The notes under the pieces: model-generated
The model's input: only the letters and a program-made list of their open reading frames with translations
Databases searched by the model: none
Told to the model about the DNA's origin: nothing
Shown here: positions 26,366-35,916 of the stretch, piece after piece
Numbering within the stretch: the first letter of the stretch is position 1
Layout of the letters: every line of letters starts with the position of its first letter
Program-made: the position numbers and the translations under genes
NCBI RefSeq assembly: GCF_005930355.1
Contig: NZ_VDBO01000004.1
Location: forward strand, 289,923 to 353,922
Direction of reading: 5' to 3'
Length of the DNA stretch: 64,000 nucleotides
Source: Paenibacillus sinopodophylli
GTDB lineage: Bacteria; Bacillota; Bacilli; Paenibacillales; Paenibacillaceae

Positions 26366-27256
26366 TTATACCCGGAAGCCTTTCAAAAACTGAACGGCTC
26401 TGTTAATATCGCCCTCAGGATTCGTGCCAACCTCGCGTTCAATGGTCAAATAGCCGCCGTAACTAATCTCCTGCAGCGCACTCAGATAGGCAGGCCAATC
26501 TACTGCGCCATCGCCGAGCGGAACCTCGCGGAAGGCCGGGCCAGATTCCGCCATACTTGCAATATGTTCATGGTCGAGCGATTTCTCATAGCCGTAATCG
26601 CCATACACATCGCGTGGGTCGACATGACCCAGCTTCACCCCATCCTTCGCATGCGTATGCACGATATAATCCTTCAGGATATGCACACCTTGAACGGGGT
26701 CATCGCCTGTCACCATAACCATATTGGCCGGATCAAAGTTAACGGCAACACCTTTCGTTCCGAGACCGTCAAGAAATAATTTCAAGTGAGCGGCCGTTTC
26801 CGGTCCTGTTTCAATTGCGAAATAGGCATTCATGTCGTTCGCAAAACGCGCAAGCTCGACGCATGCCGTATGCATCGTCTCATAAACGCGGCTATTCTTG
26901 TCACTTGGCACGATGCCGATATGCGTCGTAATGATGTTCGTTCCAAGCTCCATGCCGAGCTCCATAATCCGTTTGGACTTGTCGATCTTCGCTTGGTTCT
27001 GAGCAGAGTCCTGAAAGCCATGTCCGCCCAAATCACCAACCAAAGCCGAGATATCGAGGCCGAGCCCGTCAATAAATGCTTTCCATTCCTTTCGTGCCGC
27101 TGGTGTCAGAGCTGCCGGATCAAGCTCGCCTTGCACCGCATACATTTGTACACCATCTGCTCCGACCTGCTTCGCTTTCAGCAAGCCTTCCTTCACCCCA
27201 ACCTGAAAGCTGTCCACAATTACGCCAATCTTATTCGTCATAACAGGAAAAGTCAT
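26366..27256 (-). CDS. Sugar phosphate isomerase/epimerase (AP-endonuclease-2-like TIM barrel)
   Basis: 296 residues from ATG 27256, which is preceded by AAGGAGCGG; the frame stays open upstream to 27328 but would overlap the preceding gene. TIM barrel of the IolE/IolI/ hexulose-isomerase group: DGVQMYAVQGELD, TTHIGIVP, FAIETGPE, VNFDPANMV, HTHAKDG and YLTIEREVG hold the metal-binding Glu, Asp, His and Glu. Third gene of an operon with another epimerase and a dehydrogenase. The natural sugar is unknown. Confidence 0.88.
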   Translation of the reverse strand: MTFPVMTNKIGVIVDSFQVGVKEGLLKAKQVGADGVQMYAVQGELDPAALTPAARKEWKAFIDGLGLDISALVGDLGGHGFQDSAQNQAKIDKSKRIMELGMELGTNIITTHIGIVPSDKNSRVYETMHTACVELARFANDMNAYFAIETGPETAAHLKLFLDGLGTKGVAVNFDPANMVMVTGDDPVQGVHILKDYIVHTHAKDGVKLGHVDPRDVYGDYGYEKSLDHEHIASMAESGPAFREVPLGDGAVDWPAYLSALQEISYGGYLTIEREVGTNPEGDINRAVQFLKGFRV

Positions 27257-27275
27257 TGCTCCACCGCTCCTTCTA

Positions 27276-28133
27276 TTATAGTTCGCTCCACGCGCGCTTA
27301 ACGAATTCGAAACCGAGCCTTGTTCCAAGGCGGCAGTCCTCTAAGCCTTCAAATTCAATGGAAATGAAATCATCATAGCCGCTTTCCTTCACAAGTCCAA
27401 GCACCTTATGAATGGCAATATCACCATGTCCAACGATTGCGCCGCGCAGCCAGTTGCCGCTCTTCGACTTGAACCAGCCTTCGCCAGGATAATCCGACGC
27501 AGGACGGTAGTAGAAATCCTTAACATGAACCATGGAAGCTAGACCGATATTGTTCCGTACTGCTGCATAAGGGTTCTCATCCACGCATAGGAAATTGCCT
27601 ATATCAAGCGTCGTCTTAAAGTTAGGACGGTCAACTAACGATACTAGCGCCTGTACGCGGTCGCTGTCTTGCATGTAATACCCATGGTTCTCCACACTAG
27701 TCGTTATGCCAAGCGGAGCTGCATAATCTGCGATCATTTGGCAGGCTTTAGCCAGCCTTGGCAGTTCCATAAGGAAGTTTGTGATGGACAAATTGGAGGA
27801 CGAGGCCACATCATGGCGCATTTTTCTCACACCCAGCGCTGCTGCGATATCGACTTCATGCTTCAAGCAGTCAATTTCTGCTGCGAACTGCTCCTCATCA
27901 AGCCCAGAGAAGTTCGCGCCAACCGCATAGTTGGACAGCTCGATGCCGCTCTCCTTCGCCTGCGCCTTAATCACTTCAATCAGCTCCGGATTTTCCGTTA
28001 GATTAAAGCCTAAAGGCACAATTTCGGCATGCTCCCCACCAATCGACGCGATAAAAGCGATAACGTCCTGAATCGTCATTTCGCCGCTCTGGAGCGCTCC
28101 GTATAAGCTGTATGTACTGATGCCGAGTTTCAT
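27276..28133 (-). CDS. Sugar phosphate isomerase/epimerase (second copy, distinct)
   Basis: 285 residues. Same TIM-barrel family as the next gene but only distantly similar: MKLGISTYSLY at the start, GITTSVENHGYYMQ, TTLDIGNFL, MVHVKDFYYR, GHGDIAIHKVL and FISIEFEG carry the metal ligands. Its ATG overlaps the dehydrogenase stop by four bases (ATGA), and the following epimerase starts 20 bp after its stop. The pair plus dehydrogenase suggests an oxidation-isomerisation-reduction route for an uncommon sugar or inositol. Confidence 0.88.
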   Translation of the reverse strand: MKLGISTYSLYGALQSGEMTIQDVIAFIASIGGEHAEIVPLGFNLTENPELIEVIKAQAKESGIELSNYAVGANFSGLDEEQFAAEIDCLKHEVDIAAALGVRKMRHDVASSSNLSITNFLMELPRLAKACQMIADYAAPLGITTSVENHGYYMQDSDRVQALVSLVDRPNFKTTLDIGNFLCVDENPYAAVRNNIGLASMVHVKDFYYRPASDYPGEGWFKSKSGNWLRGAIVGHGDIAIHKVLGLVKESGYDDFISIEFEGLEDCRLGTRLGFEFVKRAWSEL

Positions 28134-29188
28134 AGACGAACCTCCGCCCCTTTCGCAGCCGACTCGTAAATGCCAACTAGTATTTTCATGATTTCAACGC
28201 CATCCGCAACGGGACTAATCGGCTCCTTGCCCGTAGCAACGCAGTCAATGAAGTGGTCGATTTCATTCTGGAAGGCGCTTGCGAAATCGAATCCCTTATT
28301 GTCCGTTTGCGGATAGATATTCAGAATCGTATCATTCTGTTCCGTTACAATGACCGTTTCTGGATCGATCTCGAAGCCGCCTTTCTCGCCATATAGCTTA
28401 ATCACGGTTTCATTCGCCTTCGCATGCAGCGTGAAGCTGACATCAACAAGCAGCGATGCGCCATTCTCAAAACGGATAAGTGCGTTAGCCATATCCTCGA
28501 CGGTGTTTTGCTCCGCATCATAGTCTGCCGCTTGATAGAAGCTTAAATGCTGGACATTGGAACGGTTGCCAAGCTTGTGATACGTATTCGCACTGACCGA
28601 TACCGGCTTCGGACGACCCATCATATACCAGCAAAGATCGATGACATGAACACCAATATCAATGAGCGGTCCGCCGCCCGAGCGTTCGATATCTGAGAAC
28701 CAGCCGCCTGGATTGCCGAGCCGTCTAAGCGTGGATGCCTTGGCAAAATAAATGTCGCCGAACTCTCCGCGATCAACCATCGCACGCAGCAGCTGCGCGT
28801 TCGTGTCATAGCGGCGGACGAATCCCACCTGCAGCAGCTTGCCAGATCTCTGAACCGCCTCCTGCACTTTTGTCGCTTCCTCGACAGTTTTGCAGAGCGG
28901 TTTCTCTACCAGCACATGCTTGCCGGCTTCAAGCGCAGCTATACTGATCTCCGCATGGGTATTATTCCATGTACAGATGCTTACCGCGTCAACAACCGGG
29001 TCCGCCAGCAGCTCGCGGTAATCGGTATACACCTTCTCTGCACCATATTTCTCGGCCGCCGCTTGAGCCCGTTCAGCATTCAGATCGCATACGGCATACA
29101 GTGCTGCATTCGTATTTTTCATATAAGCATCTAGATGAAGGGATGAGATAGAGCCAGTACCAATAACTGCGATTTGTATCGGTTTCAT
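28130..29188 (-). CDS. Gfo/Idh/MocA-family NAD(P)-dependent oxidoreductase
   Basis: About 352 residues. Rossmann motif AVIGTGSISSLHLDAY, CTWNNTHAE, and the catalytic VEKPL (Lys in EKP) of the family; GPLIDIGVHVIDLCWYMMG near 170 includes the second conserved Asp/His pair. Members oxidise or reduce sugars and inositols. GGAG lies nine bases before ATG 29188. First gene of a three-gene operon with two epimerases, divergent from an AraC regulator. Confidence 0.92.
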   Translation of the reverse strand: MKPIQIAVIGTGSISSLHLDAYMKNTNAALYAVCDLNAERAQAAAEKYGAEKVYTDYRELLADPVVDAVSICTWNNTHAEISIAALEAGKHVLVEKPLCKTVEEATKVQEAVQRSGKLLQVGFVRRYDTNAQLLRAMVDRGEFGDIYFAKASTLRRLGNPGGWFSDIERSGGGPLIDIGVHVIDLCWYMMGRPKPVSVSANTYHKLGNRSNVQHLSFYQAADYDAEQNTVEDMANALIRFENGASLLVDVSFTLHAKANETVIKLYGEKGGFEIDPETVIVTEQNDTILNIYPQTDNKGFDFASAFQNEIDHFIDCVATGKEPISPVADGVEIMKILVGIYESAAKGAEVRL

Positions 29189-29232
29189 CAACTACCACTC
29201 CTTTATTATCGTACGTGATGAATGCAAAGAAT

Positions 29233-29260
29233 TTGCGTGTCTATACTTCCGTATTATAAT
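29233..29260 (+). promoter_or_regulatory. Promoter of the AraC-type gene at 29341
   Basis: TTGCGT (29233-29238), 16 bp, perfect TATAAT (29255-29260), about 80 bases before the start codon. Confidence 0.55.
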
Positions 29261-29340
29261 GGATTGAGCGTGCAACGCCATGCAAAGCTGTGCGGTTCGT
29301 TTGTACAATTGTGCTATCTGACTTCAGGAGGAAAATCTAC

Positions 29341-30207
29341 ATGGAAAAATTCGAGGAACTGCGTGAGCCGATGGACATGCCTGATCCCCATTTCCCGATC
29401 AAAGTGCACCGTACTACTTATGATCAGCAAGGTGTCGTCATATTCCCGCATCATTTCCATGAGCATCTTGAGTTTCTATATATCGTCACCGGAAGCGCTT
29501 CTATCGAATGCGGCTCCACCACCATAACTGCTTCCGCTGGTGATCTCATCGTTGTGAACAGCAATGAGCTTCATTACGGCGTAAGCTTATCGCAGAATTT
29601 GCATTACTATGCGCTCATCGCTGACATTTCACTGCTGCACAGCCAATCGGCCGATGCTGCGGAAACCAAATTCATCACGCCGATTACACAGAATCGGCTG
29701 CTGCTCCAGAACTACATTGGCGACGACAGTAAAGTATCCGCCTGTATGCTTGCGATCGTGAATGAGCTGGAGCATCGCGAGTTCGGCTATGAGCTTGCTA
29801 TCAAATCAGAGCTGTACCGCCTGCTGACGCTGCTGCTTCGAGGTCACGTTGCTACCGTGCTTACACAGGACGAATATGCCGAACGTATTAAAAATATTGA
29901 GCGCTTTGCTCCAGTCTTCCAGCATATCGAACAGCATTATCAAGAGGAGCTCTCCGTAGATTTACTCGCGGCTATAGCTAACCTGAGCCGCTACCACTTC
30001 AGCCGACTGTTCAAGGAACTGAGCGGACATACCGTAACGGAATACATTACGACGACACGCTTAGGCCAAGCCGATTACTTGCTTCGCTACAGCGGTTTAA
30101 CCGTATCAGAGATTGCAGCGGCAACCGGCTTCAATGATATCTATTACTTCAGCCGTACGTTCAAGAAACACAAAAAAGTTTCCCCATCCTCGCTTCGGGG
30201 AAACTAA
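29341..30207 (+). CDS. AraC-family transcriptional regulator
   Basis: 288 residues from ATG 29341, nine bases after a perfect AGGAGG; the longer frame from 29290 has no such site. N-terminal cupin: HHFHEHLEFLYIVTGSASI and LIVVNSNELHYG. C-terminal double HTH: LAAIANLSRYHFSRLFKELS and VSEIAAATGFNDIYYFSRTFK followed by KVSPSSLRG. Divergent from the dehydrogenase/epimerase operon, which it probably controls in response to the substrate. Confidence 0.92.
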   Translation: MEKFEELREPMDMPDPHFPIKVHRTTYDQQGVVIFPHHFHEHLEFLYIVTGSASIECGSTTITASAGDLIVVNSNELHYGVSLSQNLHYYALIADISLLHSQSADAAETKFITPITQNRLLLQNYIGDDSKVSACMLAIVNELEHREFGYELAIKSELYRLLTLLLRGHVATVLTQDEYAERIKNIERFAPVFQHIEQHYQEELSVDLLAAIANLSRYHFSRLFKELSGHTVTEYITTTRLGQADYLLRYSGLTVSEIAAATGFNDIYYFSRTFKKHKKVSPSSLRGN

Positions 30208-30260
30208 TCTTGCCATAAATAGGCGTATAAATCAGGGGGGAGCCCTCCCCGGATATTAGG

Positions 30261-30932
30261 CTATTTGCGCCCAAAATCCGCTTTAATCTCGCCCCACTCT
30301 TCCGTATTCCATTTGATGACCTTATTCGCATACGTATTTGTCTGAATCCACCTTACCGCTTCATCCGTAAGCTCCCAGATCTTCGATGTGGACGCGTCTC
30401 GCTTCAAAGTCGAAGCGACCTTCTTGTTGCGAAGCCAGCTAAGCGCGGTACGGGAATCCGTATAGACCGTCTGCTTGCTTCCCTTTTCCTGCAAATACCT
30501 GAGCGCATGCACAATCGCGATGAATTCTCCCAGATTGTTCGTGCCGTTCTGTATCGGTCCGACATAGAACAAAATATCGCCTGTTTGCGTATCAACGCCC
30601 TTATACTCTACGGGGCCTGGATTCCCTCTCGTTCCTACGTCCACCGATATGCTGTCATAATCAATCGACGACGACGCTTCATCCAGCATAACCGTCTGCT
30701 TAACACCGCTCCCTGCCTGCGAGCGGGACTGTGCGGATGGCGCCGCGTCCTTCCCGCTCCCCCAGTGCTTCTGCCAGCCATCCTTGAAAGCCGAATCAGC
30801 CTGCCCCTTCGATTCAAATGATTTGAATTTCGAATCCTTCACGCCGCTGACCTGTGCTTGGCATTCAGCCCATGTCGTGAATACCCCCGTTTTTTTGCCA
30901 ACCCATACGACATAAAACTTTCCTTTTGCCAT
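30261..30932 (-). CDS. rnhA: Ribonuclease HI with N-terminal hybrid-binding (viroplasmin-like) domain
   Basis: Cuts the RNA strand of RNA-DNA hybrids. 223 residues. The N-terminal domain (4-48, KFYVVWVGKKTGVF..W) is the hybrid-binding domain shared with eukaryotic RNase H1. A Ser/Gln/Gly-rich linker leads to the catalytic domain (about 93-223), where all four metal-binding acids are present: Asp98 in SVDVGTRGNPG, Glu136 in NNLGEF, Asp159 in YTDSRTA, Asp219 in WGEIKADFGRK. It closely resembles the Bacillus halodurans enzyme known from structures. Confidence 0.94.
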   Translation of the reverse strand: MAKGKFYVVWVGKKTGVFTTWAECQAQVSGVKDSKFKSFESKGQADSAFKDGWQKHWGSGKDAAPSAQSRSQAGSGVKQTVMLDEASSSIDYDSISVDVGTRGNPGPVEYKGVDTQTGDILFYVGPIQNGTNNLGEFIAIVHALRYLQEKGSKQTVYTDSRTALSWLRNKKVASTLKRDASTSKIWELTDEAVRWIQTNTYANKVIKWNTEEWGEIKADFGRK

Positions 30933-31126
30933 CTTGCTTCATGCCACCTTTATTTAGGAATAGACCGAACGTTCTCCGCCATGTTCGCGGTAAACAAGCT
31001 GTATCGCTTATTTTACCAGAAACAGCGGCAACATTTCTTGTTATTGTGAATATGACCCTGCACGCGAATCAGACAACCGCTTCGCATCGGCTGCCTGATC
31101 ATAATCATCCTATAGTTTGTATGGCG

Positions 31127-31879
31127 TTAGACGAGCACCTTATTGAATATTCCGTTGAAATACGCCTGCAGGTCCACCTTAATCGGCATAAAATAAAGGC
31201 TGCTGTTCGTTTGCTTCGTATACGCCATCGCTCGCTTCGCGAACTCGATGTTCCATTCCAGCGTTGGCTGGAAATCCTTCGGAAACACCACCTGATTTCT
31301 CGTTTCCCAATATCGCTTCGAGGTTTCCGATACGACAGGTGATACCCCCCAGAATATATCCGCGCACGAGAGCATCTCGGAATACAGCTCCATAAGCCGC
31401 AAATCGAAAAAGGGCTGTGTGAAAAAGCCTTCCACGCCGGCATCCAGCTTCCGCTGCACATATTCGTATTCCGCACGAATGCTGCTCCGATAAGGATCAA
31501 TGGCTGAGTAAATTTTCAGATGAGGATGCTCCCGCTTAAGCTTGGCAACCAAATCAAGACAGGTTGTTGGATAGACCTGCTTGCTTCCGTTTTTGGGCTC
31601 GTCGCCTGTAACGATAAGCACTTCAGCAATTTGATGCTGATCCAAATATTCCACTAACGAGAATGGCTCGCCAGCATCAAAGTCCATCGCTCTAATATGA
31701 GGGATGCAGTCTCTGTAATAAGATCTCGACAGGCCAGAGGCTTCCCAGCTTCTAAGCTCGAACCGCGTCAGATCCGGGATATTAATCGTATTAATGGCCG
31801 GAAACTCTGTTTTGATGAATTGAAGCTCGGCTTTCAAGCCCTCTGAATCTCTCGGTACCAGCTCTAACGAAATTCTCAC
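31127..31879 (-). CDS. Methylenetetrahydrofolate reductase-like protein
   Basis: 250 residues, shorter than MetF (about 290). FAD-binding TIM-barrel features: SLELVPRD with Glu6 at the place of the catalytic Glu, INTINIPDLTRFE, AEVLIVTGDEPK, VEGFFTQPFFD and PKDFQPTLEWN. It lacks any homocysteine methyltransferase domain. No methionine gene is near, and no SAM riboswitch is visible upstream. It could be a true minimal reductase or a related enzyme that uses another folate or one-carbon compound. Confidence 0.75.
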   Translation of the reverse strand: MRISLELVPRDSEGLKAELQFIKTEFPAINTINIPDLTRFELRSWEASGLSRSYYRDCIPHIRAMDFDAGEPFSLVEYLDQHQIAEVLIVTGDEPKNGSKQVYPTTCLDLVAKLKREHPHLKIYSAIDPYRSSIRAEYEYVQRKLDAGVEGFFTQPFFDLRLMELYSEMLSCADIFWGVSPVVSETSKRYWETRNQVVFPKDFQPTLEWNIEFAKRAMAYTKQTNSSLYFMPIKVDLQAYFNGIFNKVLV

Positions 31880-32055
31880 TGCATGGTCTCCTTGCTTCCA
31901 AATATAATAAAAGACTTATTAGCATGTATGTATTCGTCAAATGTATAATAATTCATAATATCGAATTTTAATTCAAATTACCAATAAAGATATTCTCAAT
32001 ATCCTATCATTTTTATTTATATGTGCTAGAATATGCCGCCTAAACAACCAACAAT

Positions 32056-32094
32056 AAAAGACTGAGGGCCTATGATGCGATCCCCAGCCTTTTT
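32056..32094 (-). terminator. Terminator of the germinant receptor operon
   Basis: On the minus strand, AAAAGGCTGGGG (32094-32083) pairs with CCCTCAGTCTTTT (32068-32056), with two GU pairs, and runs into T-rich sequence. It follows the gerC stop by 36 bases. Confidence 0.7.
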
Positions 32095-32130
32095 ATTTGC
32101 TCGATACTCCTCGTTCTACGATCAACAGCC

Positions 32131-33279
32131 TTACATTGTAAAGTTCGTATGGTCAACTCTGGTATATACGTGAATTGAATAAGAAGCTTCCGCATAATTT
32201 TCCGCCCATTTGCCCTTCAGCTTGCGCCAGACAGCAGGCTTCTTGCGATGAATCATCTCTCCAATACCGATTAAATCTACTTTATGCTTCTGTGAAAACG
32301 CCATATAGCGCTCTACATCCTTCGCAATGTTGGCATTTAACTCCTGCTCCCACCTCGCGATTACGGCAGGGCTAATCGTTATGTTGTCACACTGCAGACT
32401 CGTCAAATTCAAATCAGCATAGATTTCAATCTTGATATCCGTATGAAGCTGCGGGTCGACGTTTGGCTTTAGTTTTGCCCGATTTTTAATGTTCTCGAAG
32501 GTAAGTGCCTTCTGAGCTCCACATGCGAGCGACTCAGTTGAACCATCCATCTCGCCGGAAGCGCGAAGGTAGCCTTTCGTTTCCTGAGACCGCATGAACC
32601 CCACAAGACGGTTTTGTTTGAACGCAAAAAGTCCCTTCGTTTGGAGCAAATGAAGCTTGCGGTCAACCTGATCGTTTACGATCTCAATCGATGGAATACT
32701 TATATCTTTATAATGGTTAACAATCTCCTCATACACTTCGATCAACGAGGTTTGCTGCGTAAGCGCTGTGCTTTCTCCGCCTTCGGATAACCCTCTGAGT
32801 GCCTGAGACGAGATCGATACATTGGGCATCGACACCTTCAAGGATTCATAGGCTTTGCCTTCCATTACATAAAGCAGCGTTGAATTTCGAAATTGTCTTA
32901 ACCGCCTAATATCCTCGATCTGCTTTTCAATTCCGCCCCTTGCCAAATCTGCGCTGAAAATAATAGCCGTCGTATGACCCCACAGCAGCGTACGATCCGA
33001 TTTCGCTCTCATCAGCCGTGCAGCCTCAAATAGACTGCTTGCCTCCGAGGTCAAATAAAACGTGTTCTCCTGCATGCCTTTCGGCTGCTGGCCGCCTGTC
33101 GACAGCTTCGCAATCTCAGCAGTAACCCTTACACCACCGTTCTTCCCTTCATCTAGTGCAACAGAGTGGACGATATGAATTTCGTTCAACTCCATACTCC
33201 CTTTGCATCCTCCAAGCACAAAGCATAAGCTCGTTAACAAAGCAGCAGCCAGCATTTTCTTCACGTTCACGCAGCTCAC
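32131..33279 (-). CDS. Ger(x)C family spore germination lipoprotein
   Basis: 382 residues. Lipoprotein signal with LGGC (Cys25), then the GerC fold: LNEIHIVHSVALDEG near 31-45, SSLFEAARLMRAKSDRTLLWGHTTAIIFS near 81-109, and DIRRLRQFRNSTLLYV. It is the C subunit of a GerA-type nutrient receptor in the spore inner membrane. The start is GTG, overlapping the upstream stop as GTGA. Last gene of the B-A-C operon. Confidence 0.92.
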   Translation of the reverse strand: MSCVNVKKMLAAALLTSLCFVLGGCKGSMELNEIHIVHSVALDEGKNGGVRVTAEIAKLSTGGQQPKGMQENTFYLTSEASSLFEAARLMRAKSDRTLLWGHTTAIIFSADLARGGIEKQIEDIRRLRQFRNSTLLYVMEGKAYESLKVSMPNVSISSQALRGLSEGGESTALTQQTSLIEVYEEIVNHYKDISIPSIEIVNDQVDRKLHLLQTKGLFAFKQNRLVGFMRSQETKGYLRASGEMDGSTESLACGAQKALTFENIKNRAKLKPNVDPQLHTDIKIEIYADLNLTSLQCDNITISPAVIARWEQELNANIAKDVERYMAFSQKHKVDLIGIGEMIHRKKPAVWRKLKGKWAENYAEASYSIHVYTRVDHTNFTM

Positions 33280-34721
33280 GACTTGCTCCGGAACCGTCTG
33301 CGCTCGATTGCGCGGAATAGATTTGGTCTTAGATTGTTGTTCGGGTGGGACCTTCGCACGATCACATCCGTCAACTCGTCCAGGTGGAACGGTGCGAGCG
33401 GGCCTAAATATGGAATACCAAAGGAACGCAGCGAAGCAAGATAGGTCAGCAGCATAATAATTCCGACCATAATGCCAACATATCCGAGTAAGGAAGCGAA
33501 CAGTGTCATGCCGAACTGTAAGATTCGAATCACATAGTTAATAGCTGTCGGCGGCAGTGTGAAGGTACAAATCCCCGTCAAAGCCGCTACGATGACCATG
33601 ATAGGCGACACGATTCCCGCCTCGACCGCCGCCTGTCCCAATATAAGGGCTCCCACGATACTGACCGCCTGCCCAACCTGCTTAGGCATTCGTATGCCTG
33701 CCTCACGCATAATTTCAAAAGCAATCATCATCATAAAGCTCTCTACTACAGCGGGGAATGGAACCGGTTCTTTCGCCGAAGCTATGCTTTGCAGGAGCGT
33801 TGTAGGCACAAGTTCATGATGAAACGTAACCGTCGCTACGTAGAATGCTGGCAGCAGCATGCCAATCATTCCACTTAACAGACGGATTAAGCGCATGACA
33901 GACCCAATGTAGTAGTTCCATGCATAATCCTCGCTCACTTGAAAGGCTTGCAGAAATACGAATGGGAGGATCAAAGCGAACGGGGTGCCTTGAACGAGAA
34001 TGGCTATCCGTCCGTCCAGAAGGGCGCCGATTACCCGATCTGGCCTCTCCGTCGATTCAATTAAGGGGAACATCGTGCCGCGGTTATCCGTTATCCACTC
34101 CTCGATATAATTGCTCTCCAAGATCGCAGCGGCCGGTATCTCCTCAATTCGCCTGTGCACCTCGCGTAGAATTTCCGGGTTTGTCAGTCCGCCGACGGAC
34201 AGAACGGTTACGTTTGTTTTCGTTAGATGGCCGACTTTGCAAAACTCAGCCTTTAGGCGCGACGATGGAAAGTGATAGCGAACTAATGCGAGATTATTTT
34301 GTAAAGATTCCGTGAATCCGCTTCTTGGACCTTTAACAATGGCCTCGCTCGCTGGCTCTTCCACATTGCGCAGCTGTACGTCGATCGTATCGATGACTAA
34401 ACCGCTTCCTGCATCGTCGAAAAGCAGCACCGACATGCCTGAGGCAAGCGCATCTGCCGCATCTTCGACTGTATAAACGTTTGCCTCTAATTGAAAAGCA
34501 GGAAGCAATTGTTTGTCCTGCTTATAAAGCATCAAGAGCTTATCGAGTCTCTGAGTATCCGTCATTCCTGCTAGGTAGCATACGGTTACAGATTGACCTT
34601 CATCAATAGATGAATGTACCATGATCAAATCATCCGTTGCCTGCATACTCTCAAGCAGCAGTCGCTTATTCTCAGAAGCATTGCTTGTGAGCAAGGTTTT
34701 GTGGTCATCCAACGTATTCAC
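33276..34721 (-). CDS. GerA-family spore germination protein (A subunit)
   Basis: 481 residues. Large soluble N-terminal part (about 1-260: LVRYHFPSSRLKAE, LTNPEILREVHRRIEEI, IESTERPDRVIGALLDGR, PFALILPFVFLQAFQ) and a C-terminal half with about five membrane segments ending in PYLGPLAPFH. It forms the ion-conducting or core subunit of the germinant receptor. GTG start overlaps the gerB stop as GTGA, so all three genes are tightly coupled. Confidence 0.94.
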   Translation of the reverse strand: MNTLDDHKTLLTSNASENKRLLLESMQATDDLIMVHSSIDEGQSVTVCYLAGMTDTQRLDKLLMLYKQDKQLLPAFQLEANVYTVEDAADALASGMSVLLFDDAGSGLVIDTIDVQLRNVEEPASEAIVKGPRSGFTESLQNNLALVRYHFPSSRLKAEFCKVGHLTKTNVTVLSVGGLTNPEILREVHRRIEEIPAAAILESNYIEEWITDNRGTMFPLIESTERPDRVIGALLDGRIAILVQGTPFALILPFVFLQAFQVSEDYAWNYYIGSVMRLIRLLSGMIGMLLPAFYVATVTFHHELVPTTLLQSIASAKEPVPFPAVVESFMMMIAFEIMREAGIRMPKQVGQAVSIVGALILGQAAVEAGIVSPIMVIVAALTGICTFTLPPTAINYVIRILQFGMTLFASLLGYVGIMVGIIMLLTYLASLRSFGIPYLGPLAPFHLDELTDVIVRRSHPNNNLRPNLFRAIERRRFRSKS

Positions 34722-35812
34722 CCGCTTTTTTTCATTTTCTCTTTAATCAGCGCTATGCCTAGCAGCATTGAAGGAAGCAGCAGCTGGAACAGGACGAAAT
34801 ACCAAGCCTGACTGTCATAGAAAGAAGATAATTCAACGAGCCCCCATACCTTGAAGCGAGAGCAGACAACAAAACAAACAGCCAGTGGGACGATGAACAT
34901 ACGAGGCCGCTTCAGATTCAGCCAATCGGTTAAGCCTCGCAGCATGGACCAGAAATAAGCTGTTATTTTGATAAAGGAACTCATTACCCATACGACAACA
35001 AGCGCTGCGTCGAAGCGTTCGATATTGCGAAAAATTCGGATATTCTGAATGAGACTTATACTCGGATAGGTAAAGGTTGTAGTCGCTTGACCGCCAAATA
35101 CCATCGTGCATGAAAGAACCGACATAAGCATAAGCAGCAGCGTTATGCCAACTGCACCAAACGCATAGGAAGCCGTGCTTTTGGTCAGGCGAACATGCTT
35201 CATAATCATCGATACGAACATTAAATCACCAAACCATGAAATGGAGAGCAGTGTCCCTTTGAGCGGCTTCAACAAGCCATCCTCAAGCACAGGAAGCAAA
35301 TACTCTGGATGATATTGATTAATAAGCAGCACATATATAGCCATGAAAGTAACGACTGTCACGATCAATACAATCTCAGATACCCGCGCAAATACCTCAA
35401 GCCCATGATAAACGGCATATGCACACATCAAGACACCTGCAATTAAATACCACACTTGTGGAATAAGCGGATTCAGAGCAATGATGAAAAACTGTGAAAA
35501 CTCACAGAGTACCCAAGTGGTGACATCCATTAAATAAAACAGAAGTAGAAAAGCTACAGCTCCTCCAAGCCAAGGTCCGAGCAATTGCTTAGACATCGTA
35601 ATGATGTTATGACCGGGATAAAGCTGATTCAGCTTCAAAAATACATATAGATTAAAGAATCCCACTATGCCGCCTATCAGCACCAAGTACCATGAGTTTC
35701 GTTCCGCATAATGAGCCAATGTAGCAGGAGCGTATAAGCTGGAGGTTCCTATCGTAGAAATGACGATGAGAGACATCATTTGAAAGTTGTTGATTATGAT
35801 ACGCCGTTCCAT
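34718..35812 (-). CDS. GerB-family spore germination permease (B subunit)
   Basis: 364 residues, ten membrane segments, amino acid-polyamine-organocation (APC) fold, the likely germinant-binding subunit. Landmarks: TIGTSSLYAPATLA near 20-33, LYPGHNIITMSKQLLGPWLG near 64-83, and SWFGDLMFVSMIMKHV. First gene of the operon; many Bacillus receptors have the order A-B-C instead. RBS GGGAGG precedes the ATG at 35812. Confidence 0.94.
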   Translation of the reverse strand: MERRIIINNFQMMSLIVISTIGTSSLYAPATLAHYAERNSWYLVLIGGIVGFFNLYVFLKLNQLYPGHNIITMSKQLLGPWLGGAVAFLLLFYLMDVTTWVLCEFSQFFIIALNPLIPQVWYLIAGVLMCAYAVYHGLEVFARVSEIVLIVTVVTFMAIYVLLINQYHPEYLLPVLEDGLLKPLKGTLLSISWFGDLMFVSMIMKHVRLTKSTASYAFGAVGITLLLMLMSVLSCTMVFGGQATTTFTYPSISLIQNIRIFRNIERFDAALVVVWVMSSFIKITAYFWSMLRGLTDWLNLKRPRMFIVPLAVCFVVCSRFKVWGLVELSSFYDSQAWYFVLFQLLLPSMLLGIALIKEKMKKSG

Positions 35813-35916
35813 ATCGAACCTCCCTTATCGATGCATACAGTATGTGCAGCAATTGGTAAACTATGCATCGCATACTGCGCTCGCAAGGAGGGCATGATAT
35901 TGACGGAGGTATAACT

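Noticed and set aside
31880..32050. AT-rich leader before the methylenetetrahydrofolate reductase-like gene, checked for SAM riboswitch
   Set aside because: No S-box core motif or leader terminator; only AT-rich sequence with short chance palindromes.
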